From: an uncultured Alphaproteobacteria bacterium
Lineage (GTDB): Bacteria > Pseudomonadota > Alphaproteobacteria > MPNO01 > UBA2964
Assembly: GCA_951812775.1 (NCBI GenBank)
Contig: OX638326.1
Span: 1 to 64,000, forward strand
Direction: 5' to 3'
Length of the DNA stretch: 64,000 nucleotides
Shown piece after piece: positions 7,926 to 17,805 of the stretch; position 1 is the stretch's first letter; each line of letters starts with the position of its first letter. The notes under the pieces are model-generated. The model searched no databases and was not told the origin of the DNA. It saw only the letters and a list, made by a program, of their open reading frames with translations. Both the position numbers and the translations under genes were made by a program.

Positions 7926-9203
7926 GTGATGACATTAACCATAAATCATAGTTTGACGTGCGCTGGTGCCGTTTTCCTTTCGGGGGTGGCGGTTGCAGTG
8001 TACTTGTTTCCGGCTTCTGCCAGCGCACAAACTCCCGAACGTGGGGTTCCTGTTACTGAACGCGCCCGTCCGGATACCGATGCACGAGGTGTTCGTTTCG
8101 GAAGTTTCATCGCAAAGCCAAAATTGACAGTCGAAGGCGAACTCAACGATAATATCTTTGAAGTCGAAAGCGGCACAACGAGCGACTATATCATTCACTT
8201 ACGCCCTTCCTTGAGTGTGCGTTCGGACTGGAACAATCATCTTGTCGGGTTTTCCGGTTCAGGGCATATCGGTCGCTATCTATCCAATTCAGACGAAGAG
8301 TTTGAAGATTATAACCTGACCGCTTTTGGTCGGGTCGACATTCGTCGCGATACAAACATTGGGACGAATGTGAAGTACTCGCAGGGTCATGAGGATAGAG
8401 GATCTACGGATGATGCCGGTGGTCTTAATCCGACGTTGTTTACCACTTTCACTCCGGTGATCGAATTTTTTACTCAGTGGAATCGGGTTTCGTTAAATAT
8501 CGGTGCCAACGCCGTGATTACCGACTATGACGATGTCCGGACCTCGACCGGTACAACCGTCAACAATAACGACCGTGATCGCACAAAATATCTAGTGTCT
8601 GCCCGTGTTAGTTATGAAATTGTCCCGCAATACGAAGCTTTCGTGAAAGTGTCGTTAAACCAGGTCGATTATGATTCTGCAACGGACGATAACGGATTGG
8701 CCAGAGACTCCGATGGTTATGAATTTGTCGCCGGTACCGCAATTGATTTTGGTGGCACGCTGTTTGGAAATGTTTTCGCGGGTTACAGGGCGCAGGATGT
8801 TGACGACGTAACGCTTGACGATGTTGAGGGCATTACCTTTGGCGCCGATCTGACATGGAACGTGACGGCACTGACAACCGGCAAGGCGTCTATTACCCGT
8901 GATATTGCTGAAACGACATTCGCCGGGACCGCCGGGTCTTTTAATACCACTGCTAAGCTTGGCGTAGACCACGAGTTGTTGCGTAATATGCTGGTTGGCG
9001 GTGAAGTGTCGTATAACTTGAATGACTTCGAAGGCATTTCCCGCGAAGACTCAACGTATGATTTTCAAGCCTATGTCCGTTATTTCATGCAACGGAATGT
9101 TCATCTATCTGCCAGATATGAACATGAGCGTCGGGCTTCAAACGTGACAGTATCTGATTTTGACAAAAATTCCTTTCTTGTTCGTCTGGAACTTCAAATC
9201 TAG
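7926..9203 (+). CDS. Outer-membrane beta-barrel protein of polysaccharide locus
   Basis: A 425-residue protein starting at GTG 7926 or, equally well, ATG 7929. The N-terminus has a signal peptide ending in SASA-Q near residue 35. The rest is dominated by alternating-residue beta strands separated by Asp/Asn/Gly turns, and ends in an aromatic/hydrophobic strand (NSFLVRLELQI) as expected for outer-membrane barrels. It resembles the beta-barrel porin 2 (BBP2) proteins found beside Wza/Wzc genes in EPS loci. It could act as the outer-membrane passage or an accessory secretin of the polysaccharide. The gene lies 54 bp before the Wza-like gene in the same orientation. Confidence 0.75.
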   Translation: MMTLTINHSLTCAGAVFLSGVAVAVYLFPASASAQTPERGVPVTERARPDTDARGVRFGSFIAKPKLTVEGELNDNIFEVESGTTSDYIIHLRPSLSVRSDWNNHLVGFSGSGHIGRYLSNSDEEFEDYNLTAFGRVDIRRDTNIGTNVKYSQGHEDRGSTDDAGGLNPTLFTTFTPVIEFFTQWNRVSLNIGANAVITDYDDVRTSTGTTVNNNDRDRTKYLVSARVSYEIVPQYEAFVKVSLNQVDYDSATDDNGLARDSDGYEFVAGTAIDFGGTLFGNVFAGYRAQDVDDVTLDDVEGITFGADLTWNVTALTTGKASITRDIAETTFAGTAGSFNTTAKLGVDHELLRNMLVGGEVSYNLNDFEGISREDSTYDFQAYVRYFMQRNVHLSARYEHERRASNVTVSDFDKNSFLVRLELQI

Positions 9204-9257
9204 GGCAAAAACCCTCGCCCTGGCCTCATTAAACCAGGTTAACGCAAAGTATTCGCC

Positions 9258-9821
9258 GTGAAATTGAACCGCGTGCTCTGTCTTATGAGGGTAATAATTG
9301 TATGGAGCATTGTGGCTTTGGGAGCTCTGACCCAGCCACAAACGGCCCTTGCACAGGGGCAATCTGCATACAAGACCGGATCAGGAGATGAAGTGCGCAT
9401 CACAGTCTTTGGTCACGAAGATCTGTCCGGAAAATTTTTGGTCGATGGCACCGGTTTTGTCTCTTTGCCGTTGATCGGCAATGTTAAAATCGGCGGTTTG
9501 ACCTTACGTCAGGCCGAAATTGCTGTCGTCAATAAATTGCGGCCTGATTATCTTAAAAACCCCCGGGTAAGTGTCGAGGTACTCAACTATCGGCCATTCT
9601 ACATAATAGGCGAGGTGCAAAAGCCGGGCAGCTATCCCTTTGTGAGTGCTATGACAGTTATCAATGCCATCGCTTTAGGGGGAGGCTACACCTATAGAGC
9701 GCGCGAAAATAATATATTTATCACGCGCGGCAGTGACACCAGCCGGACAAAAAAGAAAGCAAATCACGAAACGATCGTTTTGCCAGGCGACGTTATCGAG
9801 GTTCCTGAACGTTATTTTTGA
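9258..9821 (+). CDS. Polysaccharide export protein (Wza/KpsD-like, short form)
   Basis: A 187-residue secreted protein read from GTG 9258. After the signal peptide (about 1-32, ending ALA-Q) comes the polysaccharide export domain (Poly_export): YKTGSGDEVRITVFGHEDLS and then FVDG..FVSLPLIGNVKIGGLT, followed by an SLBB-like part with YIIGEVQKPGSYPF (about 113-126). Full Wza is about 380 residues with more SLBB repeats and a C-terminal membrane helix; this short form is common in alphaproteobacterial EPS loci that also have a separate barrel protein. There is no lipobox cysteine at the cleavage site, unlike Wza. It should form the periplasmic export ring that meets the BY-kinase encoded next. 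Confidence 0.85.
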   Translation: MKLNRVLCLMRVIIVWSIVALGALTQPQTALAQGQSAYKTGSGDEVRITVFGHEDLSGKFLVDGTGFVSLPLIGNVKIGGLTLRQAEIAVVNKLRPDYLKNPRVSVEVLNYRPFYIIGEVQKPGSYPFVSAMTVINAIALGGGYTYRARENNIFITRGSDTSRTKKKANHETIVLPGDVIEVPERYF

Positions 9822-9930
9822 TATCAGGCTGCTCTTTACCCGGGATTAAATTCCGATAGGTAAAGTGCAAGCAGCCATGAAATTGTAGGTAGTTTCGAAA
9901 AGGGCTTGCTCAAAAGTCAGGAAAAATATC

Positions 9931-12228
9931 GTGAATGCAACGCCGCCAGCCTTACATCCCGAAAAAAAAGAATCAGCGTTACATGAACAACGGGAATATC
10001 GCGATAATCAGCAGATGTCCTCTTCCCTGTCACCTCTGCCCGATGTCGATCTACGTGAATTTTTTCGGAAAATCTGGCGTCGAAAGAAAATCGTTATCGG
10101 GACGATCCTGTTTTTGGTAATTGTTACCTTTCTGATTGTTAATCAGCTCACACCAAAATATTCATCGACGGCGCAGGTTCTTATCGACCCGCGTCAGAGC
10201 CAGGTTGTAGATATCGAAGCAGTGGTTTCCGGTCTTCCCCAGGACATGGAGACTGTTGAAAGTGAAATTCAAATATTAAAATCCCGCCGATTGGCGGAAC
10301 GGGTGATTCAAAAACTCAGGCTCTACGAAGATCCTGAATTTAACAAATCGCTTCGGGAAAAGCCTGAATGGCATAAATGGCTCCGCATCCAGACTTATTT
10401 GCCCGACTATATATACCGACTCCTGGTTCCTGAATCGACCACACCAACACTAACGGCAGAGGAAAAACAGGATCGCATCTGGGTGAAGATTACTGATGAA
10501 TTTCTGTTGAATCTGGGATTGGCCCGGAGCGGCCGCTCCCGCGTTATCGGCATCAGCTTCGTGTCAAAGAGCCCAAAGGTATCTGCTGCCGTCGCCAATA
10601 CGATGGCCGATACCTACATCGTGGATCAGCTCGAAGCAAAGTTCGAGGCGACCCAAAAGGCAACGGAATGGTTGAACGAAAGAGTCGCCAAACTGAAATC
10701 AGCGGTTTCGGGTTCTGAACGTGCTGTTGAAAGGTTCAGAACATCCTCAGGGTTGTTACAGGGCAAAGGAACAACGCTGGCGTCGCAACAAATATCGGAG
10801 CTCAATTCCCAAATCATTGTGGCGCGGACGAAAAGGGCCGAGGCGACAGCGCGCTTGAGCCAGGTCCAGAACCTTCTCAAAACCAAGAATGGTGTCGATT
10901 CCGCCGCGGAAGTCTTGTCCTCTCGATTAATTCAGCAATTAAGGTCGGAGGAATCTCTGGCGCTCAGAAAGATTGCCGAGCAGGCCCAGGAATTTGGTGC
11001 AAAACATCCGCGGATGATCACCGCCCGGGCGGAGTTGGATGATTTACGTAGAAAGATAAGGGCAGAAGTCGATAAAATTGTCCAGAATCTCCGGAATGAA
11101 GTCGGTATTGCCCGCGTTAGAGAAAATACACTGACTGCCAGCCTGCGGCGGTTGGAAGGCCGGATTGGTCAACTGAATACCAAAGAGGTTCAGTTGAGGT
11201 CACTCGAAAGAGAGGCGACTGCAAATAGAACCCTCTACGAAACGTTTTTATCCCGTTTCAAGGAGACAGGTCAGCAGCAGGGAATTCAACAAGCCGATGC
11301 AAGGATCATTTCCCGCGCAGACGTCCCAACAGAAGCATCTTTCCCACGTAAGGGACTTACTCTGGTTGCCGCTGTTGTCGTGTCATTTTTTATCGGTATT
11401 TCCCTGGTGTTCTTTGTAGAACAGCTTGATCAGGGTTTCAGGAGTATGACACAAGTTGAAAACCTGACAGGTCTTCCTGCGCTTGGGTTGGTTCCGATGC
11501 TTGCCGGGGTGCGTAAGCTTACGACGGAACCCTATAAGTATATCATTGAGAATCCGGTTTCGGCGTTCGGTGAAGCTGTCCGATCACTGTATACAAGCAT
11601 CATGTTGTCCAATGTGGATAGCCCTCCCAAAACCGTGCTGATCACCTCCAGTCAGCCAAATGAAGGGAAGACTTCACTCGCCATTTCGCTGGCGCGACAA
11701 GTGTCGATGCAAAGCCAGAAAAAAGTAATTTTGATGGATGCGGATCTACGTACACCGCAAATTCACAAAAGTCTCGGGATACCGCTTTCTCCTGGATTGG
11801 TCGAATATTTATCGGGAACCGCGACTGTTGATGAGATTCTGCACGGCGATGAAGAAAGTGGAACCATCGTCATTTGTGCCGGAGAAACACCCAATAATCC
11901 TACGGATGTCCTTGCATCTGATCAGATGCGTCGTCTCGTGGCGCAACTCTCTGAAACCAATGATTTTGTTGTCATCGATTCCCCACCGATTCTGGCTGTT
12001 AGCGACCCTAAGGTGTTAGCCCATCTCGCTGATAAAACGGTTTATGTTATTCGCTGGGCGGAAACACGGCGTGAGTCTGCAATGATGGGCCTCAAGCAGA
12101 TCGTTGAGATCGGCGGCGATGTTGCGGGTACCGTACTCTCTATGGTGAATACACGTCGTCACGCGCAATATGGCTACGGTGATTCTGGATATTATGACGG
12201 CCTTAACAAAAAGTATTACAGCAAGTAA
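9931..12228 (+). CDS. Wzz-domain polysaccharide co-polymerase with BY-type tyrosine kinase
   Basis: A 765-residue inner-membrane protein read from GTG 9931. Order: cytosolic N-terminus, first membrane helix (about 55-75), large periplasmic Wzz domain with coiled-coil helices (about 80-465), second membrane helix (LTLVAAVVVSFFIGISLVFF, about 470-490), then the BY-kinase domain. Kinase motifs are Walker A (SSQPNEGKTSLA), Walker A' (VILMDADLRTPQ) and a Walker B-like VVIDSPP. The C-terminus carries a tyrosine cluster (YGYGDSGYYDG, then KKYYSK), the usual autophosphorylation tail. It controls chain length and export of the polysaccharide together with the Wza-like protein just upstream. Confidence 0.92.
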   Translation: MNATPPALHPEKKESALHEQREYRDNQQMSSSLSPLPDVDLREFFRKIWRRKKIVIGTILFLVIVTFLIVNQLTPKYSSTAQVLIDPRQSQVVDIEAVVSGLPQDMETVESEIQILKSRRLAERVIQKLRLYEDPEFNKSLREKPEWHKWLRIQTYLPDYIYRLLVPESTTPTLTAEEKQDRIWVKITDEFLLNLGLARSGRSRVIGISFVSKSPKVSAAVANTMADTYIVDQLEAKFEATQKATEWLNERVAKLKSAVSGSERAVERFRTSSGLLQGKGTTLASQQISELNSQIIVARTKRAEATARLSQVQNLLKTKNGVDSAAEVLSSRLIQQLRSEESLALRKIAEQAQEFGAKHPRMITARAELDDLRRKIRAEVDKIVQNLRNEVGIARVRENTLTASLRRLEGRIGQLNTKEVQLRSLEREATANRTLYETFLSRFKETGQQQGIQQADARIISRADVPTEASFPRKGLTLVAAVVVSFFIGISLVFFVEQLDQGFRSMTQVENLTGLPALGLVPMLAGVRKLTTEPYKYIIENPVSAFGEAVRSLYTSIMLSNVDSPPKTVLITSSQPNEGKTSLAISLARQVSMQSQKKVILMDADLRTPQIHKSLGIPLSPGLVEYLSGTATVDEILHGDEESGTIVICAGETPNNPTDVLASDQMRRLVAQLSETNDFVVIDSPPILAVSDPKVLAHLADKTVYVIRWAETRRESAMMGLKQIVEIGGDVAGTVLSMVNTRRHAQYGYGDSGYYDGLNKKYYSK

Positions 12229-12243
12229 AACCCTTGGAACCAT

Positions 12244-12942
12244 ATGCAAAAGGGACAGCGAGACCGTTATCTGATCCTGGGCGTTACAGCTATCGTTGCT
12301 GCCGTCCTTTTATGCCTCGCTGTGCCGCGTTCCATCGCGGGATTTATGTCCATCGAAGGCGACCGAGCGCTTTCAAGCTTTCTCAAGGATAATGATAGGC
12401 TTTCTTCGCTATCTGATACCGTTCTGGCCACCCGCCATGATGCCTTGAATTGGATAAATTCCGCTCGCTATCATCGCGATATTGGAATGATAAAACTGGC
12501 CCTAGCAGCCTCACAAAATGAAGAGAGCGATGCTACCCTGTATACAGAAGCCCGGAATTCGAATCTAACCGCTATTAAAGGCGCACCCGCTGATAGTCTT
12601 GCCTGGTTAAATCTGGCGACCGGCGAAATATTAAATAACGGTTCAATTAAAAAAGCCGTTTCCGCTTTGACGCAATCGTATCTTGTTTCTCAATTTTATC
12701 CCGAAATTGTTATACGTCGCCTGTATTTTTCCCTGCCGCTGTGGAACGAGTTCCAGATAAAGGACCGAAAATTCATTTTAAACCAAATGCCCTATGCCTG
12801 GTGGATCGCTCCCCGTGAAGTCCTTAATTTGGCGACAACACCCTTAAACGTAGCAATTATCAGGGCGGGAATGGCAAATGATGAACGGGCCTATCGTCAG
12901 TTCAATGAAGGTTATGCCCGCAGCTTAAAACCCAACAAATAG
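12244..12942 (+). CDS. Single-pass membrane protein with TPR-like helical region
   Basis: A 232-residue protein 15 bp after the BY-kinase gene. Residues 9-33 form one membrane helix (LILGVTAIVAAVLLCLAVP). The rest is helical with an Ala/Leu spacing like tetratricopeptide repeats, for example DSLAWLNLATGEILNNGSIKKA. Similar small helical proteins often accompany O-antigen ligase/Wzy genes in EPS loci. It probably faces the periplasm and takes part in assembly of the polymerase or export complex; this is inferred from position only. The next gene is convergent with a 5-bp gap. Confidence 0.6.
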   Translation: MQKGQRDRYLILGVTAIVAAVLLCLAVPRSIAGFMSIEGDRALSSFLKDNDRLSSLSDTVLATRHDALNWINSARYHRDIGMIKLALAASQNEESDATLYTEARNSNLTAIKGAPADSLAWLNLATGEILNNGSIKKAVSALTQSYLVSQFYPEIVIRRLYFSLPLWNEFQIKDRKFILNQMPYAWWIAPREVLNLATTPLNVAIIRAGMANDERAYRQFNEGYARSLKPNK

Positions 12943-12947
12943 ACCAA

Positions 12948-14303
12948 CTAGTCATTGGCGATTGAACCCCTGCTTTGGGCGTATCCAACACCGATAAGGG
13001 CGCAGAATGTCGCCGCTATCGCGGGGACCTGCATGGTGAAGTCAACCGTTGCGTGAAACCCAATAAGTGTAACTGTCCCCAAGCCGATACACGGATATAT
13101 GCCCTGTCGTCGGCGAGAATAAGCACCGTAAGCGCAGACGGCACCGATACCTCCCAGCATCAAAATCAGGAGTGATGAAGCTGGCAAACCCAATTCCATT
13201 GCATTTTCGAGATAGGTGCTGTGGGCACGCAGAATTCGTAGTTTGATCGATTTTGGGTTGTAGATCGGAAATACCTCATCATATGTTCCGGCGCCACTTC
13301 CCAAAATTGCTACATCCTCAATTGCCTGTTTGGTGGCTTTATAAATTTTTGATCGGGTTGTTTCTCCGGTAGTACCGAGGGTCGAGAAACGGTCAGTGAC
13401 CTCTTTCCCGCCAACATAAAAGAAAGCGATGATGGCTACGACTGCGATCGAGGTGATACTGCGGAGGTATGGTATTCGTTTCATATGAGATATGCGAAAG
13501 GCGGCAAACAGAACTAAAACTGCGCAGCCCGAGCTCAAAAGACCAGCTCGAGAGTCAGATAGAATGAGAGAGGACAATATAATTAAAGCGGTTAGGACGG
13601 GGATCCAGCCCTTTTCCAACAACCAGGAATATACTCGCCGTCTGGTCTCGAATTTGCCGTCATCATACCTGACCTGTGCATGAACGCTGCGGACAATTAA
13701 CGCGATTGTGCATAGGAGGCCCATTCCGGCGTATGTCGCGTAGGCGTTCTTATATCGGAACGTGCTGGTTAGGTTGTTTTGGTAATATTCTTTGTCAAAC
13801 CAAAGAATGGTTTTCGTTCCCGTAAATTCGACAATCAGTCCGTAGGTCGCATAAATACCGCTCGCGATGGCGATGGCTTTCACCATTCGCAGGGCGTTTT
13901 GTGAATCTCGACCATATTGCATTGCCAACCAAAAGATGCCGACGAAAGTAAGGAGCCTTAAGAGCGCTGAGCCGCTCTCGAACGGCACCAGACTAATGCT
14001 CCCCTGTAACTCCATGCCAAGAATATTGCTGGTGCTTTTCCACAGTGGGTGATGCCAGCTCTCGGGCGTCCAGGGCGCCATCTGAATGCCAATCCAGGCA
14101 CAGATGAGGCCGAAAGGCAGGATTAGAAACCAGGTTCTGTTGAGGCCGATTGATGGGCCTTCTTTTGATAGGATGGTCTTAATGGTCCATGACACTAACA
14201 GGATGCTGACGATGACACCCATCGACGTCCAGGCCCAAGGATAAATTGATCCAAATGGGAGTGGGGCCAATACAACAAGAGCGATAAGGGACCAAAAAAT
14301 CAT
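12948..14303 (-). CDS. O-antigen ligase / Wzy-type polymerase family membrane protein
   Basis: A 451-residue polytopic membrane protein with about 11-12 hydrophobic segments. A large periplasmic loop in the second half holds the family-like RAHSTYLENAMELGLPA motif (about residues 365-385), where a conserved histidine in 'aHn.yL' is important in WaaL/Wzy proteins. Before it is GSGAGTYDEVFPIY, also typical. It either polymerises repeat units or ligates the polysaccharide to a carrier; the two cannot be separated by sequence. It is transcribed toward the preceding operon (convergent) and starts about 126 bp from the divergent nuclease-like gene. Confidence 0.85.
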   Translation of the reverse strand: MIFWSLIALVVLAPLPFGSIYPWAWTSMGVIVSILLVSWTIKTILSKEGPSIGLNRTWFLILPFGLICAWIGIQMAPWTPESWHHPLWKSTSNILGMELQGSISLVPFESGSALLRLLTFVGIFWLAMQYGRDSQNALRMVKAIAIASGIYATYGLIVEFTGTKTILWFDKEYYQNNLTSTFRYKNAYATYAGMGLLCTIALIVRSVHAQVRYDDGKFETRRRVYSWLLEKGWIPVLTALIILSSLILSDSRAGLLSSGCAVLVLFAAFRISHMKRIPYLRSITSIAVVAIIAFFYVGGKEVTDRFSTLGTTGETTRSKIYKATKQAIEDVAILGSGAGTYDEVFPIYNPKSIKLRILRAHSTYLENAMELGLPASSLLILMLGGIGAVCAYGAYSRRRQGIYPCIGLGTVTLIGFHATVDFTMQVPAIAATFCALIGVGYAQSRGSIAND

Positions 14304-14429
14304 TTCGTTAAAAACAGGCGTCGCAACTTTGGTTATCTTATATATACCAGTACCTTAGCACATAAACTTATTAGTGTATTTAAATCACGTATCAATAGAA
14401 TGTTATTTGGCGCTACTGAGGCGATGTAA

Positions 14430-14948
14430 TTGAATACGCCTATGTTTCGTTTAGGTCTAACATTTATATTTTCGACTATTCTTGCGGTCGTGGCACACGC
14501 AGATCCCACTTTGCGAGGTACGTCATCCGTTATTCTTGGCGATGTCCTGGAAGTACAGGGAAAACGAGTTCGACTCGTTGGCATTGATGCGCCTGAAAAA
14601 CAACAAGATTGTCGAGCTGCTTCTGGCAAGGTATTTAATTGCGGACATATTTCGGCAACCGCTTTGATGGACCTTACCGCCGGGGTGGCTATTAGCTGTG
14701 TATTAACGGGCAATATTGTACACGGCCTTCCGACCGCGCTGTGCCGTGCTGGTGGCTATGATCTGTCTCGGGGGATGGTCCACTCAGGGTGGGCGTTGGG
14801 CGTTTCCGGGATCAGGTACGATTTACGCTCAGATAGAGAATACCGCTCGCGAAGGAAACACGGGCTTTGGCGTGGCAGTTTTGATGCGCCCTGGGACTGG
14901 CGAAATGGTATTCGGAAAGCAGTTAAGAAGCCGGCGGCTGCCAATTGA
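14430..14948 (+). CDS. Secreted thermonuclease (SNase)-like protein
   Basis: A 172-residue protein with a signal peptide (about 1-25, ending AHA-D). The SNase fold is marked by VILGDVLEVQGKRVRLVGID followed by APE, where staphylococcal nuclease has its calcium ligand Asp and catalytic Arg. Here the residues are partly kept: RVRLVGIDAPE contains the Arg and Asp, and the end has the usual HGLWRGSFDAPWDWR tail. Two cysteines (QDCRAASG..VFNCG) may form a disulfide. A periplasmic or secreted nuclease is possible, though many proteobacterial members of this family have no proven activity. Its 3' end overlaps the convergent hutG by 26 bp. Confidence 0.75.
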   Translation: MNTPMFRLGLTFIFSTILAVVAHADPTLRGTSSVILGDVLEVQGKRVRLVGIDAPEKQQDCRAASGKVFNCGHISATALMDLTAGVAISCVLTGNIVHGLPTALCRAGGYDLSRGMVHSGWALGVSGIRYDLRSDREYRSRRKHGLWRGSFDAPWDWRNGIRKAVKKPAAAN

Positions 14949-15750
14949 TGAGCGTTTGAAGTAGGTCTTTTAAAAGAAGTTTCAATTCACCAGCCCGTTC
15001 AGGCAGATACTGAAATGGCGGGTTTTCATCCATATAGAGCTTCCAGGTTAGTTCAAGCTGCATTGAGTGAATGCCGTTCCCTGGTGCGCCATTTACCCGT
15101 GTAATATGCCCGCCCGTAAATCGACCATCGATGACCGCTTCATATTTTGACCTCTGTAAGATTTCGAAGGCAGCGGCCATAAGTTCAGGGTGGGCGGTTG
15201 TTCCCTTCGCCGTCCCGAGATTGAGATCGGGTATTTGCCCATCGTGGAATCGGCTCACCACTGATTTTATGGAATGGCCGTCGAATAAAATTGCGTGGCC
15301 AAATTTTCTTTTTACGGCAGCGAGTTCTATCTTTAGCCGTTCGTGATAGGGGCGCCAGTATTGCGCAATACGTTCTTCGATTTCTGCTTCGGTTGGTTCA
15401 CGCCCCTTTTTGTAGATGGGGACGTAATCGAAGGTCGTTAAGGGCACAAGTTCAGTGTTGTCTGCCCCCGAGTACAGCGGAGCGCCAGCGGGGTCGCGGT
15501 TTAAATCTATAACATAGCGGGAATGGGTCGCACTGATAACGCTGGCCCCTAAGGAAGGCGCAAAGTCATACAAGAGGCCGACATGCCAGTCTGTATCCGG
15601 TGTTTCGAGTGCAGCCTCCGTCATCTGAGACGCTATGACATTTGGGATGTAGGTGCCGCCATGAGGGAGGCTCACGAGTAGAGGCGTTGTTCCAAGCGTA
15701 AAATCAAACGTTTCCGGCATAGCAGAAAAATCATACAACGCGATGGTCAA
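14923..15750 (-). CDS. hutG: N-formylglutamate deformylase
   Basis: A 275-residue N-formylglutamate amidohydrolase that hydrolyses N-formyl-L-glutamate to glutamate and formate, the last step of the five-step histidine degradation route. Motifs: LLVSLPHGGTYIP (about 23-35), SRYVIDLNRDP (about 77-87), and AILFDGHSIKS (about 151-161), the metal/active-site segment. Length is normal for the family (about 260-280). The other hut genes are not in the window, so it stands alone between a nuclease-like gene and a TauE exporter. It may instead act on another N-formyl amino acid. Confidence 0.88.
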   Translation of the reverse strand: MTIALYDFSAMPETFDFTLGTTPLLVSLPHGGTYIPNVIASQMTEAALETPDTDWHVGLLYDFAPSLGASVISATHSRYVIDLNRDPAGAPLYSGADNTELVPLTTFDYVPIYKKGREPTEAEIEERIAQYWRPYHERLKIELAAVKRKFGHAILFDGHSIKSVVSRFHDGQIPDLNLGTAKGTTAHPELMAAAFEILQRSKYEAVIDGRFTGGHITRVNGAPGNGIHSMQLELTWKLYMDENPPFQYLPERAGELKLLLKDLLQTLINWQPPAS

Positions 15751-15809
15751 CCTGTCTTCAACGCTGCCCCTTCTTTCTCATGCATTCAGTGGTAGAATGA
15801 TGAATACCG

Positions 15810-16550
15810 ATGACTCCAGATACGCTTCTCATCATATTTGTAGCGCTTGCGGCCGGATCCCTTGTTAAGGGGATTTCCGGGCTGGGCCTACCTCTTGTCG
15901 CCATTCCCGTAATGGCGGGGTTTATGGACGTCGATCGTGCTGTAGCGATCATGGTTATTCCCGGCGTTTTGATAAATATCTATTTGCTCTGGACCTACCG
16001 TAAACACGCGATGAATTTCGCATCTTTGCCGTTGATGATTGCCGTTGGCGTTGTGGGGGTCGTCATTGGGGCCTGGGTTTTGTCACGTACCCCCGAAGTT
16101 TATCTGTTGTCCTTTTTAGCCGTTTGGCTGGGAGGATACCTGCTAAGTATGCTTGTGAAATCCGGTCCTAAAATGCCTGAAGGGATCGTCAAACATGCGC
16201 CAGCCATCGTCGTGGGGTTTGCCGGCGTTGTTCAGGGCGCGGTGGGTACGGCAGGGCCTGTTTTGGCACCATATGTTCACTCTCTAAACTTGAGACATCC
16301 TCAATTCCAGTTCGTGGTTTCGGTTCTGTTTCAGATATTTTCAATTACCCAACTTTTCGCCTTTACCTGGTTTGGCTTGCTCGACCTTGATCGCGCCTAT
16401 GAGAGTATGTTGGCCTGTATTCCAATAGCTATATTTTTGCCTCTGGCGGTTTGGATAGCGAAGTTTATTAGCCATAGGGCCTTTAACATTATTGTAATCG
16501 TGATGCTGGTGGTAATTGAAGCCCGACTCCTTTCGCGACTTCTTGCCTGA
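15810..16550 (+). CDS. TauE/SafE-family sulfite exporter-like membrane protein
   Basis: A 246-residue integral membrane protein with about 7-8 helices, starting MTPDTLLIIFVALAAGSLVK. The family hallmark GISGLGLPLVAIPVM (about 21-35) is present, and its internal repeat is FAGVVQGAVGTAGPVLAP (about 137-154). The family exports small sulfur-containing or carboxylate anions such as sulfite, sulfoacetate or 3-sulfolactate. Divergent from hutG with a 59-bp gap. The substrate is not predictable. Confidence 0.85.
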   Translation: MTPDTLLIIFVALAAGSLVKGISGLGLPLVAIPVMAGFMDVDRAVAIMVIPGVLINIYLLWTYRKHAMNFASLPLMIAVGVVGVVIGAWVLSRTPEVYLLSFLAVWLGGYLLSMLVKSGPKMPEGIVKHAPAIVVGFAGVVQGAVGTAGPVLAPYVHSLNLRHPQFQFVVSVLFQIFSITQLFAFTWFGLLDLDRAYESMLACIPIAIFLPLAVWIAKFISHRAFNIIVIVMLVVIEARLLSRLLA

Positions 16551-16766
16551 AGTTACTGAAAAACATGAATTATTTTAATATTAGGGAGACCTTGAGTCCC
16601 CTACAGTGCGTCAGTATACTCCGCTCGCGAGACGCTATATTATCGCTGTTTCTTCCTTGTCAGGATATCCGACAGATTCCTCAAAATCGAATGTCTGGGA
16701 TTGCTGGCCGGTCCGATTTCGGTCCTCGGAAGGGGCAGGTACGCACTAGATAGAAGGAGAACACCG
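16551..16766. other. 216-bp gap upstream of cobS
   Basis: No convincing gene. A 62-codon plus-strand frame exists here but has no ribosome-binding site or family-like content. An AT-rich stretch near 16630-16645 could hold a cobS promoter. No cobalamin-riboswitch-like element was recognised. Confidence 0.4.
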
Positions 16767-17765
16767 TTGGCTGATAACGGTATAATAAACACCATTGGAG
16801 TAGACCTGCCTGATACCGAAATTTCGGTAAAAGACGTCATCGGGTTAGATACCGACATGACGGTATCGGCTTTCAGTAAGCGCACTGAATACGTCCCCGA
16901 GATTGATGACTCATATTGTTTCGATCACGATACGACCATCGCTATTCTCGCTTCATTTGCACATAGCCGAAAATTGATGGTCCAAGGCTATCACGGCACG
17001 GGAAAATCGACCCATATTGAGCAGGTGGCAGCACGTCTTAACTGGCCTCTAATCCGCGTCAATCTTGATAGTCATATCAGCCGTATTGATTTAATCGGCA
17101 AGGATGCAATCGTTCTTCAGGATGGAAAGCAAATCACGGAATTTCGCGAAGGTATTCTGCCTTGGGCGGTACAACATCCTGTAGCGCTTGTTTTTGACGA
17201 GTATGACGCTGGACGGCCTGATGTGATGTTTGTCATTCAACGTGTTCTCGAAGCAGATGGCAAGATGACTCTGCTTGACCAAAACAAAGTTATTCATACC
17301 CATGGTGGTTTCCGCCTTTTTGCAACGGCCAATACTGTAGGCCTCGGTGATACGACGGGCCTGTATCATGGAACGCAGCAGATCAACCAGGCGCAAATGG
17401 ATCGCTGGAACCTGGTCGCTACGCTAAACTATTTACCGCATGAAAAAGAAGTTGAAATCGTATTAGCCAAGGTGCCGAGCTATAACAACAAAGAGGGCAA
17501 GGAAACCGTTGGTGCTATGGTGCGGGTTGCTGATCTCTCACGTGCGGGTTTTATGGCTGGTGATATTTCGACAGTCATGTCGCCACGAACTGTCATTACC
17601 TGGGCTGAGAACTCTGTCATCTTCGGCGATGTTGCTGTTGGCTATCGCATGACGTTCCTGAATAAGTGCGATGAATTGGAGCGTTCGACAGTTGCTGAAT
17701 ATTACCAGCGCTGCTTCGGTGAGGAGCTTCCTGAATATAAAACTGTAGAAAGCACCGCTGCTTAA
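16767..17765 (+). CDS. cobS: Cobaltochelatase subunit CobS (AAA+ ATPase)
   Basis: A 332-residue MoxR-like AAA+ protein that, with CobT and CobN, inserts cobalt into hydrogenobyrinic acid a,c-diamide in aerobic B12 synthesis. The start is taken as TTG 16767, with AGGAG about 9 bases upstream, since CobS proteins begin close to the PDTEISVK segment; an ATG at 16701 lies in non-conserved sequence. Visible are Walker [10 protein letters not shown], Walker B-like [10 protein letters not shown], and the sensor-1 region [10 protein letters not shown]. cobT follows after 40 bp, the usual cobS-cobT pairing. CobN is not in the window. Confidence 0.93.
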   Translation: MADNGIINTIGVDLPDTEISVKDVIGLDTDMTVSAFSKRTEYVPEIDDSYCFDHDTTIAILASFAHSRKLMVQGYHGTGKSTHIEQVAARLNWPLIRVNLDSHISRIDLIGKDAIVLQDGKQITEFREGILPWAVQHPVALVFDEYDAGRPDVMFVIQRVLEADGKMTLLDQNKVIHTHGGFRLFATANTVGLGDTTGLYHGTQQINQAQMDRWNLVATLNYLPHEKEVEIVLAKVPSYNNKEGKETVGAMVRVADLSRAGFMAGDISTVMSPRTVITWAENSVIFGDVAVGYRMTFLNKCDELERSTVAEYYQRCFGEELPEYKTVESTAA

Positions 17766-17805
17766 GTGCACAGCTGCTCATCTTTAAGTTTAGACCGGGG
17801 CTGAT

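Noticed and set aside
16565..16753. A 62-codon frame upstream of cobS
   Set aside because: It lacks a ribosome-binding site and family-like content, and spans the likely promoter.
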